This document shows positions 38,292 through 47,857 of a stretch of 64,000 bases of DNA, in pieces. The translations under genes were made by a program, and so were the position numbers. The number at the start of each line of letters is the position of its first letter. Within the stretch, counting starts at the first letter, position 1. Source of the stretch: CAYPJE01 sp964410945. GTDB taxonomy: Bacteria > Fidelibacterota > Marinisomatia > Marinisomatales > TCS56. The notes under the pieces were generated by a model that saw nothing but the letters and a program-made list of their open reading frames with translations, ran no database searches and was not told where the DNA came from. Location of the stretch: the NCBI GenBank assembly GCA_964410945.1, contig CAYPJE010000012.1:1-64000 (forward strand), written 5' to 3'.

Positions 38292-40856
38292 TCAATCCAA
38301 CAATTCACGAAGTTTATTTGCCAATTCTTCTCTTCTAAAGGGCTTTTGCAGAATTTCTGTCCCGGATTCCCGCGATCGTTTAACCAGCATTGTTTCGGGG
38401 CCGTATCCGGTAATGAAAATCACTTTAATGCCCGGTTTGACTTTCAGAATTTGCTTATACATATCCAATCCGCTCATAGAGGGCATAACTACATCCGAAA
38501 CGATCACTTGAATCTGATCCGCCTGCTCCTTGAACTGATTTAGTCCATTCAGTCCGTTAGTGGCGGCGACCACTTCATATCCCAAAGATTCCAGTGTTGC
38601 TTTGGTAATTTCTAGCAGATTCCTGTCATCTTCCACCAAAAGAATTCTTTCATTCCCGCCACGGATAGAATCCTGGATCCCATCCTCAGATAATAGTTCC
38701 TCGATCTGGCTCTCAGGAAAATACATATGAAAAGTGGTCCCCTGTCCTGGAACACTCTCACACTCAATATGGGCTGAGTGCTGGCTAATGAGACCAAAAA
38801 CCATAGACAATCCCAAACCGGTTCCGGCATGAACTGATTTTGTAGTAAAAAATGGCTCGAAGATATGCTGTTTCATATCCTCAGAAATACCAATCCCGTT
38901 ATCGGCAATACTCATTTTAATCCAGTTTTTCACTGGATTGTTATTCTCAGTTTGGTTAGCAAATTCCGGCTGGGTAACCACCATGGTTTTTATATTGAGG
39001 TTTCCTCCGTTGGGCATTGCATCGCGCGCATTGATTGAGATATTAAGAATAATTTGCTCAATTGCTGTGACATCCGCTTTTAGGGTCGGTAAATCAGGTT
39101 GCAGATCAGTATTCAGAGTTATGTTTTCACCAATAATACGGACCAGCAGTTTGGTTGAGTTTTGTATTAGATCATTCAAATCAACCGTTTTAAAGCGTAA
39201 TATCTGTTGACGGCTGAAAGCGAGCAACTGTTGGACCAAACCAGCGGATTTTTCACCACGATCAATTATCAACTCCAGATATTCTTTAATATTATTCTTA
39301 TCATCCAAATTACCCAGGGCCAATTCGGCATATCCGATTATACCACCCAATTTGTTGTTGAAATCATGGGCGACACCACCGGCCAGTTGCCCCACAGCCT
39401 CCATTTTCTGGGCTTGCCGCAGCTGGTTTTCGAGCTTGGTCCGCTCATCCATCTCCTGCTTCAGTTTATCGTGGGTTTTAGCATTTTTTATCGCTGTAGA
39501 GGCATAAGCAGCGAATATTTCCGCATTATGACGATCATTTTCATCAAACGGTTTACCGATGCGATTAAGACAAACAACACCAATTACTTCACTATCAATT
39601 ACAAATGGGGAAACAATAACTCGAGTATCTTCAGGATCAGTGGTTCCGGGAACATGATACCCTTCATTATCGTCAATCCGGGAGTTGAAAACCATACTGG
39701 TCTTTGCTTCAATCGCTTTCCCGGAATAACTGGAATCGATATCAACCTCAGCCTTCATTATTTCCTGTTTATTCTCCGGACTCATCACTACTACCGGTTC
39801 AAGCGTCCGCTTATCTTCTTTCAGCATAAGTATTACACAACTATAAGCCGAAAGCAGGGCCTTGGCATTAATACCAATCTGTTCCAATACTATCTCCAGA
39901 TCCAGGCTGGCAGTAAGACGTTTGGCCGTATCCAGAATCTGTTCCTGTTGAATGGAACGTTTTTTTAACTCTTCCTGGGAATTTTTCAATAATTCCAGGT
40001 TCAGCTGCAGATCAGTTCGATTACGCATAATGAAGGACAGCATTATGGCTACAGCTGCTGCGAATACAATACCGATGAGAAGAATTGTCGAATGATAGTA
40101 TGTCAGCCGAGGTGCATCTTTGGGATTTACCACAAGAATACGAATTTCCCAGATCCGATTTAAAAAATGAATACTCTGAGTTGTGGTAATACCCTGGTTT
40201 GTATCATCAGTAACTCGATTCCCTGAATGTACAATTTCCTCACCATCAGTAATAATGAGATTGTCTTTCAGTCCCGGCCGGCTACCTAAACTGTATTCAA
40301 TAAAATGATCGGCCCTGAATACGCCATTGATGTACCCGGTGATTGTATCACCAGCCCTAATTGGTAAATAGGTTGCAAAACCACGTCCACCTTGCCAGAG
40401 TGTGATTGGTGAAGTGGCAATATCCTGGCCGGTTTGTTCGGAATAATTGAAAAATATTCCCGCATCGGGATGTAGATGCAGATTTTTACCCATGGCTGGC
40501 AAATTCGCTTCTTCCGGGTGTACCCAGGTTATAATACCATCTGAATTGATATAGTTAATGGCCTGGAAACCGGCAAATTTTTCAGTAATACTCTGGACTT
40601 TACTCTCAAATAATTGTTTATCCTGCCCTATTTGTCCGGTCCAGTTGGAGCGCAGGAAATCAAGTATGGCCAAATGATTATTTATAGACTCTTCCAGGCG
40701 AATTGCCAGGTTTTCAGTGTTTTTCTGAGTTCGTTCGAAGAGCAGGGTTTTTTCATCCTGGTCGATCATGTACCACAATAGAAAAAAAATAAAGGTGATT
40801 CCAGTGAATGTCAGCAGAGGATAAGTTAGATTTCTCTTTTGGTGCAGTTTATTCAT
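38292..40856 (-). CDS. Membrane hybrid histidine kinase with CHASE and GAF domains
   Basis: An 854-residue protein. A first helix (about 12-32) precedes an extracytoplasmic CHASE-type domain (about 35-250, with FQAINYINSDGIITWVHPEE). A second helix (about 252-275), a GAF domain (about 310-455), HisKA with AHDFNNKLGGIIGYAEL (H497), HATPase (DNGIGIS, GTGLGLSMV) and a receiver with IVSDVVMPSMSG follow. CHASE domains bind small external ligands. The kinase core is a close paralogue of the one at 6.5-10.4 kb. The gene lies 79 bp upstream of the propeller sensor in the same direction; the two may be co-transcribed. Confidence 0.93.
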   Translation of the reverse strand: MNKLHQKRNLTYPLLTFTGITFIFFLLWYMIDQDEKTLLFERTQKNTENLAIRLEESINNHLAILDFLRSNWTGQIGQDKQLFESKVQSITEKFAGFQAINYINSDGIITWVHPEEANLPAMGKNLHLHPDAGIFFNYSEQTGQDIATSPITLWQGGRGFATYLPIRAGDTITGYINGVFRADHFIEYSLGSRPGLKDNLIITDGEEIVHSGNRVTDDTNQGITTTQSIHFLNRIWEIRILVVNPKDAPRLTYYHSTILLIGIVFAAAVAIMLSFIMRNRTDLQLNLELLKNSQEELKKRSIQQEQILDTAKRLTASLDLEIVLEQIGINAKALLSAYSCVILMLKEDKRTLEPVVVMSPENKQEIMKAEVDIDSSYSGKAIEAKTSMVFNSRIDDNEGYHVPGTTDPEDTRVIVSPFVIDSEVIGVVCLNRIGKPFDENDRHNAEIFAAYASTAIKNAKTHDKLKQEMDERTKLENQLRQAQKMEAVGQLAGGVAHDFNNKLGGIIGYAELALGNLDDKNNIKEYLELIIDRGEKSAGLVQQLLAFSRQQILRFKTVDLNDLIQNSTKLLVRIIGENITLNTDLQPDLPTLKADVTAIEQIILNISINARDAMPNGGNLNIKTMVVTQPEFANQTENNNPVKNWIKMSIADNGIGISEDMKQHIFEPFFTTKSVHAGTGLGLSMVFGLISQHSAHIECESVPGQGTTFHMYFPESQIEELLSEDGIQDSIRGGNERILLVEDDRNLLEITKATLESLGYEVVAATNGLNGLNQFKEQADQIQVIVSDVVMPSMSGLDMYKQILKVKPGIKVIFITGYGPETMLVKRSRESGTEILQKPFRREELANKLRELLD

Positions 40857-41031
40857 TTGCGAAGCCTGGATTCAGATACAATCTGATATCTATAAGATCA
40901 GAATTATTATTTCTATCAGCTGATGGACTGGGTCAGGTCTATCCTAGTTAGACCTATTCTCTCAAAGATTGTGCCAGAATATCAAAAAATGGGTAGCTTG
41001 ATTAAATCAACGCCGGTAAAGGATTTCCACG

Positions 41032-42393
41032 TCAGGGAGTTTGTAAATCCTCATCCAATTCATTCGATAATCTGAAGCGCAAAATTTTTGCTTCCGATGG
41101 ATCACATACATAAATAACCCCCCGGTCATCGACAGTGATTCCGGCAGGGGCCGCTAATAGTTCATTCTGTTCAATCGAATAGAAATACTCTGAAGAATCA
41201 ACTACCGTTCCCGTATGGATTGCCGGATCGTAAACATCTATTTCCACCTGGTATTCTTCAATCCCCGCTTTTCTGAAAAAACTGCCATCGGAGTTAAAAA
41301 CCTGAATCTCACGACCCCCGGTATTGGATACATAGATCATCTGATCGGCATCTACCGCCACATCGGCTGGTATACTATAACGATCAATATCCATTATATC
41401 ATCCGTAAACGGCTGGAATTCAGATTGATAAGCCCCACTCTGTACAGATATTTTGTGAACCGAGAAAAAATCGCCGATCTGGGAGTAGCAAACATTATTA
41501 TTATAATCAATATCAAGCCCGGTTGGATTGTTTACATATCCGGCCCCTGTTCCCTTGGTAGTAATATTCCCGCCAAAAATACCAATATGAGCCCAAACCT
41601 TTTCGTCACTCCCCAAAGCCAGATAAACATTCCTGGCATAATATATCCGCATGATTCGATCGGCGACACTGTCGGCAGCCATAAGATAACCGGAGCCGTC
41701 CTGGACCGTTGACAGGGCCGTTAAACTGGCCTCTTGCAGCTTATCATCAAGAATTTCATTGTATAACGATTTTCCGTCGAAGAAAATATGGGGCTGCAGC
41801 AGTGAGTCTATTATCGATGGTTCATGTGACCAGATATACCGTGCAATTTCATATTCCTCATTATATAAATATTCCAGCCAGAAATATGAATTGCTTTCCA
41901 CCAGCGTGATCTGGTTGGAGATTGTATTACGGAATTCGGCCGCCACCACTACCGAATCGATCCCGACCTCATTCCAATATTGATTCCAGCAATAAATATC
42001 GTCTGATCCGTCGATGAATAATATATTTAATTTAAGATCGATATCCACATCAATCGGGGTCAGAGGAGTGCCGGAGGAATCGGTTAAATCGGTTAGTGCA
42101 TCGAATCCTTCAGTAAGCCGGGATCCGCTCTGTTCCATAACCACAATACTGGCGGCAGCAGAATCGGCAATAAACAGGCGCCCATCCGGAGCTACCGAGA
42201 TTTCAACCGGTTTTACCAGACCATATGATGCATCCCAAACCGGATTTATCTGTAGATAGGTCGTATCGCCAGCCGAGAATTCACGCGTATTCAGATCTTC
42301 CGGGAGTACAATATTTTCGACACAGCCACATAATATAATAATAATGACAACAGCGTTGAATACTATTACTCTCATTTTACTTGTTCGACCCAT
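41032..42393 (-). CDS. Lipoprotein with NHL-type beta-propeller
   Basis: A 453-residue lipoprotein with signal peptide ending ILCGC, Cys within the first 25 residues. The mature part has repeated blades such as PVEISVAPDGRLFIADSA, PADVAVDADQMIYVSNTG and PAGITVDDRGVIYVCDPS, the pattern of NHL/6-bladed propellers. It would sit on the membrane surface as a binding or scaffold protein. Its ATG overlaps the stop of the PorV-like gene by one base (TGATG), so it is coupled. Last gene of the surface cluster. The precise function is unknown. Confidence 0.8.
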   Translation of the reverse strand: MGRTSKMRVIVFNAVVIIIILCGCVENIVLPEDLNTREFSAGDTTYLQINPVWDASYGLVKPVEISVAPDGRLFIADSAAASIVVMEQSGSRLTEGFDALTDLTDSSGTPLTPIDVDIDLKLNILFIDGSDDIYCWNQYWNEVGIDSVVVAAEFRNTISNQITLVESNSYFWLEYLYNEEYEIARYIWSHEPSIIDSLLQPHIFFDGKSLYNEILDDKLQEASLTALSTVQDGSGYLMAADSVADRIMRIYYARNVYLALGSDEKVWAHIGIFGGNITTKGTGAGYVNNPTGLDIDYNNNVCYSQIGDFFSVHKISVQSGAYQSEFQPFTDDIMDIDRYSIPADVAVDADQMIYVSNTGGREIQVFNSDGSFFRKAGIEEYQVEIDVYDPAIHTGTVVDSSEYFYSIEQNELLAAPAGITVDDRGVIYVCDPSEAKILRFRLSNELDEDLQTP

Positions 42394-43400
42394 CAGAATG
42401 ACATCCCAATTGTCAGCCGGGAGGGATTTGAGAGATAATTAAATCTGGTATAGGCATAATCCACCCGCAATTTCACCGGTCCGGCCGGAACGAATAATCC
42501 GATACCCAAAGAATAATCTTCTTCATCACGGTTCAGCTTATAGCCACCGCGAAAACTGATTATTTTAAATAGTGTATACTCAGCTCCCAGGGCGACCGTT
42601 TCCGAATTGTCCACCGGATGATCCAACTGCAGTGAAGCAGTCAAATCACCGATACTGCTTTCCAGTAATGTCATAGCCGCGCCAACTCTGAATACAGCCG
42701 GCGGCGAAAATTCGGTGAAAGAGGCGGTAGAATCGATTACCTCTAACCCGGTATTTCGATCCAGGTATTTTTTACTGAAAGCGCCATCCGGTTTAGTCTG
42801 GGCACCGAAATGTGATAATGCAGCCGAAAATCGCAGATTACGATACCCGGTCCAGTAAAAGGTACCGAGGTCGATCAGAAATGCATCCATGCTGAATTCG
42901 GCCAGGGTTTCCTTGACCTGCTTAACCGTTAGTCCGAAACTGAACCGGTCTGTCATCCGGGCCCCGTAGGTCAGACCGATAAACTGATCCTGGTAAGTAA
43001 AATAATTACCGGTACCATGGGGAAGATACTCTGTTGTCTCCAACATTGGTTCCATATGCAGGATTCCTGCGCTGAAACCCAGGTAATGGCGTTTGAACAG
43101 ATGGCGGGCTACACTGAAATAATCATAATTGATATCAGCCGGCCATTCAATATGAGAAGCGGAAAATTCGGTCTGGGAAAACTGGGCCACCGCAGCTGGA
43201 TTGTAATAAATCGAAGCGGCGTCCTGGTTAAGGGCAACCACTGCCTCGCTCATCCCGGCGGCACGGGCGCTGACCCCGATTTTCAAAAATGTAAATACCG
43301 ATGTACCAACACGCTGGCCACCAAGAATCGGGAAGAAATTCTGTCCGTAAACCATTCCCAGCAACAGGAAAATCAGGCCTGTCTGACGTATGAACCGCAT
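42393..43400 (-). CDS. PorV/PorQ-family outer-membrane beta-barrel protein
   Basis: A 335-residue protein with an N-terminal signal peptide (ends GMVYGQ). The conserved PorV/UPF0164 opening follows: FLKIGVSARAAGMSEAVVAL, DAASIYYNPAAVAQ. Antiparallel strands end in a terminal aromatic residue (GMSF). PorV proteins shuttle cargo bearing sorting tails from the type IX translocon to the attachment complex. Two proteins with such tails are encoded upstream in the same direction. Its start overlaps the receptor stop by one base (TGATG) and its own stop overlaps the next gene. Confidence 0.88.
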   Translation of the reverse strand: MRFIRQTGLIFLLLGMVYGQNFFPILGGQRVGTSVFTFLKIGVSARAAGMSEAVVALNQDAASIYYNPAAVAQFSQTEFSASHIEWPADINYDYFSVARHLFKRHYLGFSAGILHMEPMLETTEYLPHGTGNYFTYQDQFIGLTYGARMTDRFSFGLTVKQVKETLAEFSMDAFLIDLGTFYWTGYRNLRFSAALSHFGAQTKPDGAFSKKYLDRNTGLEVIDSTASFTEFSPPAVFRVGAAMTLLESSIGDLTASLQLDHPVDNSETVALGAEYTLFKIISFRGGYKLNRDEEDYSLGIGLFVPAGPVKLRVDYAYTRFNYLSNPSRLTIGMSF

Positions 43401-46156
43401 CAGAATATCACCTGTATACCCAGCATCGTGTAGCGTGGTTTTTGATCCCTGGAAGGATCATAGTTCGGATTTGGACTGCTTAACATACTGTAGGAATAAA
43501 TTTCCCCGGGATCATAACCTTCGCCGGTATATGAATTAATCCGGCGGGCAATCTGATAATCAAGCAGGTTTTCTATTTCAAAAAACAGTTTCAGTTTATA
43601 ATTATCAAACAGGTAGGTCTTGAATATCTTCAGATCAACGGTTTTACTTGGTTCTTCACTGATTTCCGCATAGGGACGGTCATCATCAGTGGTACCGACA
43701 TAATATGGAATGCCATTGTCATATCGGATACTATCGGAAATCGAGGCAGTATAACGGCGGCCGGAAGTGTATTCCAGACGAATTGACAAGCCCCAATTCT
43801 TGGGATGATTATAGGAAATATTGGAAAAGAACTGGATTGGCCTGTCCCAGCTCATATAATTCTCACCCAAAGGTTTTTCATTGATTTCACCGGCCTGGAC
43901 CAGCAGGTTATCCAGCGGTGAAGAACTTTTTCCGGTTACAATCGAATAATTGAAATTTACATCAGCATACCAGTTGCGCCACACCCGGCTTTTAAGGATG
44001 AATTCCATACCCCGGGCACGGGCATAATCAGCATTGAAGTACATATTAAAGGATAAATGGGCATATTTCGGATTGGATGGTGTGATCGTCTGGGAAGTTT
44101 CATAATCGAACATATCCTTCCAGTAGGCCTTCATCTCCAGAACCTGATCCTCGCTGAAACGGTGTTTGATCCCGATCTCATACTGAACGGTTGTTTTCGG
44201 GCTCAAATTGGGATTACCAAATACCTGGTAGGTGGATTCGGATTTGGAATTCAGCTTGGCATAGACATACTGGAAAGTGGGCAGTTGGGAAAAATGCCCG
44301 TAATAGAAATACAGCACATCATTATTGGTAACCGGATGAGAAATACCAAACCGTGGACTGATTCGTCCTTTCCCGCGGTAGCCCATAAACTTGAATGTTT
44401 CATCATTGAATAAATCCCGGGCCTCATCGGTAATAATCACTGACTCGGGATCATCAATAGCATCCTCCACGTATTTACCCGGGAACCAGTAATCATAGCG
44501 CATACCGATATTAAGGGTCATCCCCTCAAATACAATTTGATCCTGAATATACAGGGCACCATACATGGTACTGGCATTATACATATCATAGTTTGAGCCA
44601 AAACCGGTGGTACCGGTCCAGGGTTCTTCGATATCCAGGACCTGCATATTGGTAATGCTGTTTTCCAGGCCGGTCTTGATCTTGTGTCTTTTCTTGGTCT
44701 GGTAGGTCCAGTCTAAATCGAACCGCCAGCTGTCACTGAAGATATCATACCATTCCGGCGCCATTCCCGTGTCATAGAATTCATCACCATAAGTGATGAC
44801 GGTATTGCCATCTTCATCCATTAGTATATAATTGATCGGTTCCAGATCCAGCCGCTCTTCATAGTCGGTCCAATGTAAATCCTGGACCGCGCTGTGCTCC
44901 ATGGTGATGAAGCGGCCGAATGTAATTTCATAGAAGGACCGGGTATTAAGGGTATGGGTCCAATTGAGGCTGGCCAGCCTGGTTTCACGGGTGATCGTAT
45001 TATAATTATCCAGAATTTCCTGATAGCGGTAGGGATATCTGGTGGATGAAAAGGCGCGCGACATGAAATACCCCTGATTGATATTCATGGACATATCGTA
45101 GGAACCGCTCAGTTTTTTCGTAGGATCGATTTCCCAGGTTAATTTATATGAAAGGTGCCAGTCATTATTTTCCCTGGGAGCCAGCACCTCCATGATATTA
45201 TCAGCAGCGGAATCATTCAGGCCGGGCAGATCCCAGTTACGGTGGGCGACCAGATTTCCGGCTACTGGAAGGTTACCGTCGTAAATCTTGCCATAGCCGT
45301 TCAAGAAAAATGAAAAACGGCCCGGTAAATCAAGACCGAAGTCTGTTGACATTTTTTCCATGACCAGAGCCGGGCCACCCAGGTTGAATTCAATCTGATC
45401 GGTATTATAGTGTGTAAGAGTGCTGTGCTCCAGGCCGTAATTATCGCTGGAATACTTCAGTGAACCTTCGAATTTATCGCGGCCTTCCTTCAATTTGATA
45501 TTGACCACCCCGGACATAGCCTGGCCGTATTCGGCATTATATCCGCCGGTAACGATTTCCAGTTCCTCGATCGCCTCGGCGTTGACAAATAAATTGCCTG
45601 AATAACCGGACAGGGGATCCTTGACCGAAAAACCATCAACTACGAACAGGCTTTCGTCAACCCGTCCACCACGGATATGAATCTCGTTATCCTGAGATGT
45701 TACACCAATCTGTTCGGCCAGAATATCTTCCACGCTATTGACTACCTTACCGGCAATATCATCACTGCGGATCAGGGCCTGTGAAGAAGTGGCATCTACA
45801 TCAAACAACGGTTTCTTACCTAAAACGACAATTTCCTCTCCCAGAGCCAGAACCGTTTCCTCCATCTCAAAATCGAGGGTGGTCCGTTGGTCAGGTTCTA
45901 CCAGGATCCCGGTGCGCAGCATAATCTTATAGCCAATAATTGTTGCTTCCAGATCATAGCTGCCAATTTCAACACCATTAATCGTATAATAGCCATCCAG
46001 TCCGGTGGCAGCCCCATAATAGGTCCCTTTTACCACCACATTCACACCAATAAGTGGTTCACCGTTGGCCTGATTGGTAATTTTCCCACTGATGGTACCA
46101 GTCTGCTGGGCCAGCAGTAAAACCGGTAAGAATAATACCAGGAATTTCAGTTTCAT
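43400..46156 (-). CDS. TonB-dependent receptor with carboxypeptidase-regulatory-like N-terminal domain
   Basis: A 918-residue outer-membrane receptor. A signal peptide (ending LLAQQ) leads into a CarboxypepD_reg-like domain (about 20-100, GTISGKITNQANGEPLIGVNV). A plug (about 115-225, with EEIVVLGKKPLFDV and EIHIRGGRVDESLFVVDG) is followed by a ~700-residue barrel. It imports or senses a ligand using TonB energy; the ligand is not evident. It overlaps the upstream lipoprotein gene by 4 bp and the PorV-like gene by 1 bp, so receptor, barrel and lipoproteins are made together. Confidence 0.94.
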   Translation of the reverse strand: MKLKFLVLFLPVLLLAQQTGTISGKITNQANGEPLIGVNVVVKGTYYGAATGLDGYYTINGVEIGSYDLEATIIGYKIMLRTGILVEPDQRTTLDFEMEETVLALGEEIVVLGKKPLFDVDATSSQALIRSDDIAGKVVNSVEDILAEQIGVTSQDNEIHIRGGRVDESLFVVDGFSVKDPLSGYSGNLFVNAEAIEELEIVTGGYNAEYGQAMSGVVNIKLKEGRDKFEGSLKYSSDNYGLEHSTLTHYNTDQIEFNLGGPALVMEKMSTDFGLDLPGRFSFFLNGYGKIYDGNLPVAGNLVAHRNWDLPGLNDSAADNIMEVLAPRENNDWHLSYKLTWEIDPTKKLSGSYDMSMNINQGYFMSRAFSSTRYPYRYQEILDNYNTITRETRLASLNWTHTLNTRSFYEITFGRFITMEHSAVQDLHWTDYEERLDLEPINYILMDEDGNTVITYGDEFYDTGMAPEWYDIFSDSWRFDLDWTYQTKKRHKIKTGLENSITNMQVLDIEEPWTGTTGFGSNYDMYNASTMYGALYIQDQIVFEGMTLNIGMRYDYWFPGKYVEDAIDDPESVIITDEARDLFNDETFKFMGYRGKGRISPRFGISHPVTNNDVLYFYYGHFSQLPTFQYVYAKLNSKSESTYQVFGNPNLSPKTTVQYEIGIKHRFSEDQVLEMKAYWKDMFDYETSQTITPSNPKYAHLSFNMYFNADYARARGMEFILKSRVWRNWYADVNFNYSIVTGKSSSPLDNLLVQAGEINEKPLGENYMSWDRPIQFFSNISYNHPKNWGLSIRLEYTSGRRYTASISDSIRYDNGIPYYVGTTDDDRPYAEISEEPSKTVDLKIFKTYLFDNYKLKLFFEIENLLDYQIARRINSYTGEGYDPGEIYSYSMLSSPNPNYDPSRDQKPRYTMLGIQVIF

Positions 46157-47793
46157 TCGGCAAACTCCTGATTCAGCAGATAATCCAGCAGCTGACTGGC
46201 CGATCCTTCGCCTTCCAAAATCGGTTGACTACCATTATGCAATGGAATTGTCATAAATACAATTTTGCCCGACAATTGATTAATACCGGCTTGGAATTGC
46301 CCCAGGCTGCAGACATTGGGATTCCCCGTCCATCCGTCACCTGAAATGGGATCATCCAGATGATAAAGATCAGTCACCGAAACGAATTGTGAAGAATCGG
46401 GGATAAAACTCCTGACCCGCACACCAATCGTATACGATGTCACCAGATCAGGCAAGCCGGTGATCTGTGATACCAGCCGACGCCCCGGGAAGAAGCGCCC
46501 ACTGGGATTGATCACACTCTTTGATTGCAGTGGGAAGAAGACAAAAGAGGTGTCGGTAATTTCAGATACGTTGAGAAAAACATTGCCACCACCCATTAAA
46601 AAACTGGTAATACTGGCGCTGGCCTCCAGATAATTCTCCTGTCCGATATAGGCAGAAAACCAGATAACATTTTCAAAATAATTCAACGTCGCCTGCACAT
46701 CGGCCGAACTGTATGGCAGACTGTACCCGATATCCCAAACCGAGAAATTGCTGTCCGGTATCAGATCGTTTAAGACATTCATGTACCAGTTCTGGGCCGA
46801 ATTATCCATATCATCAGGAAAATCATTAACCAGCAGTACATCTCCGATAGCTTCCTTGACAACCCACTCCTGACATTCTTCGGTGGCATTGCTGTCGGGG
46901 AATTGAATAATCGGGCTCTCAGCCCCGGCAATATCAAGTGCTTTAAGGAAAAATTTGTGCTCCCCCGGTTCCAGTTCGGATAAAGTCAGGCTGGAGTAGA
47001 GCTGGGCATCCAGTGAATTCCAGCAGGTATCACAAGTGTCATCCAGGGCATAAAAAATGTTGGTAATTGTCTCAATACCATCCAGATCGAACACATCCCA
47101 GACAAAAGTGCGGGTGCCAAAAGTATGAGAAGTCCTGCCATGATCGGCACTGGCCGGATTACTCCCAAACCGGAATTCTATCTCCGGGCTGGAGTTACGG
47201 ATGGGAAACGTTAGCATAGCAGGCGTGGGATCGATGGCTCCGGAGTCATCGATGGCCCGTACATAAAACTGAAAAACATCCAAAGCCGTCCTGATCGGGA
47301 CGCTGAACAGGCTATCCTCCCGCTTGGTCTGAATCCAATCGGGATCACTGTTCCAGCGTACTTCGTAAGCCACAATATCACCATCGCGATCCTCGCCCCA
47401 CCAGTACATCAACTGCTGGCTGGTAGTTACGGTAGTGAATGCATTTTCCAGGGCATCCTGAACATAAAAAGTGTCGACTTCAGTATCGCTGAGATCTATC
47501 CAGGTTGTGTCATAGGTTGTAATCCCGGTTGTAGTATCGGTAGTAGCAATAATTTCATCGATAAACAGGTAGGTCCAGCTGGTATCGAATATTGTTTCAC
47601 CTGACACAGTGTCAAGCACGGTAACTATCTCATCAATTACATGGTAAATCGTATCACTGGCAGCCAGTGCCAGGTAGGTCTCCGGTGGTTGATTACCCAA
47701 CGGATCCGACTTATCATCATAATCCCACAATGAGCAGGACACCAGTACAGCCAGCAGGATGAAGCTGGCAATTTTGATCAGGTTATTAGTCAT
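46153..47793 (-). CDS. Large surface lipoprotein of unknown function
   Basis: A 546-residue protein with a lipoprotein signal ending AVLVSCS (Cys20). The mature N-terminal half is rich in Thr, Asp and Ile and has Ig/fibronectin-like strands (YWWGEDRDGDIVAYEVRWN, FQFYVRAIDDSGAIDPTP). The C-terminal part (about 310-540) looks like a Rossmann or glutaminase-like fold (DVLLVNDFPDDMDN, VIWFSAYIGQENYLE, FLMGGGNVFLNVSE). It is encoded directly before, and overlaps, the TonB-dependent receptor, so it may be a SusD-like surface partner in position though not in sequence. I cannot assign a family with confidence. Confidence 0.7.
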   Translation of the reverse strand: MTNNLIKIASFILLAVLVSCSLWDYDDKSDPLGNQPPETYLALAASDTIYHVIDEIVTVLDTVSGETIFDTSWTYLFIDEIIATTDTTTGITTYDTTWIDLSDTEVDTFYVQDALENAFTTVTTSQQLMYWWGEDRDGDIVAYEVRWNSDPDWIQTKREDSLFSVPIRTALDVFQFYVRAIDDSGAIDPTPAMLTFPIRNSSPEIEFRFGSNPASADHGRTSHTFGTRTFVWDVFDLDGIETITNIFYALDDTCDTCWNSLDAQLYSSLTLSELEPGEHKFFLKALDIAGAESPIIQFPDSNATEECQEWVVKEAIGDVLLVNDFPDDMDNSAQNWYMNVLNDLIPDSNFSVWDIGYSLPYSSADVQATLNYFENVIWFSAYIGQENYLEASASITSFLMGGGNVFLNVSEITDTSFVFFPLQSKSVINPSGRFFPGRRLVSQITGLPDLVTSYTIGVRVRSFIPDSSQFVSVTDLYHLDDPISGDGWTGNPNVCSLGQFQAGINQLSGKIVFMTIPLHNGSQPILEGEGSASQLLDYLLNQEFAE

Positions 47794-47816
47794 GAATTAT
47801 TGATGGATGATTATGG

Positions 47817-47846
47817 GGTGAGCGCCCTGAAATCAGAGCGCTCACC
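47817..47846 (-). terminator. Strong intercistronic hairpin inside the surface cluster
   Basis: GGTGAGCGC (47817-47825) pairs perfectly with GCGCTCACC (47838-47846). Inside it CTGA pairs with TCAG around a 2-nt loop: 13 bp with one mismatch. It lies just after the stop of the 1076-residue secreted protein and 24 bp before the next start. No U-tract follows. It probably limits read-through or protects the upstream mRNA, so that the secreted proteins are made in larger amounts than the receptor. Confidence 0.6.
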
Positions 47847-47857
47847 ATTAATCACGT

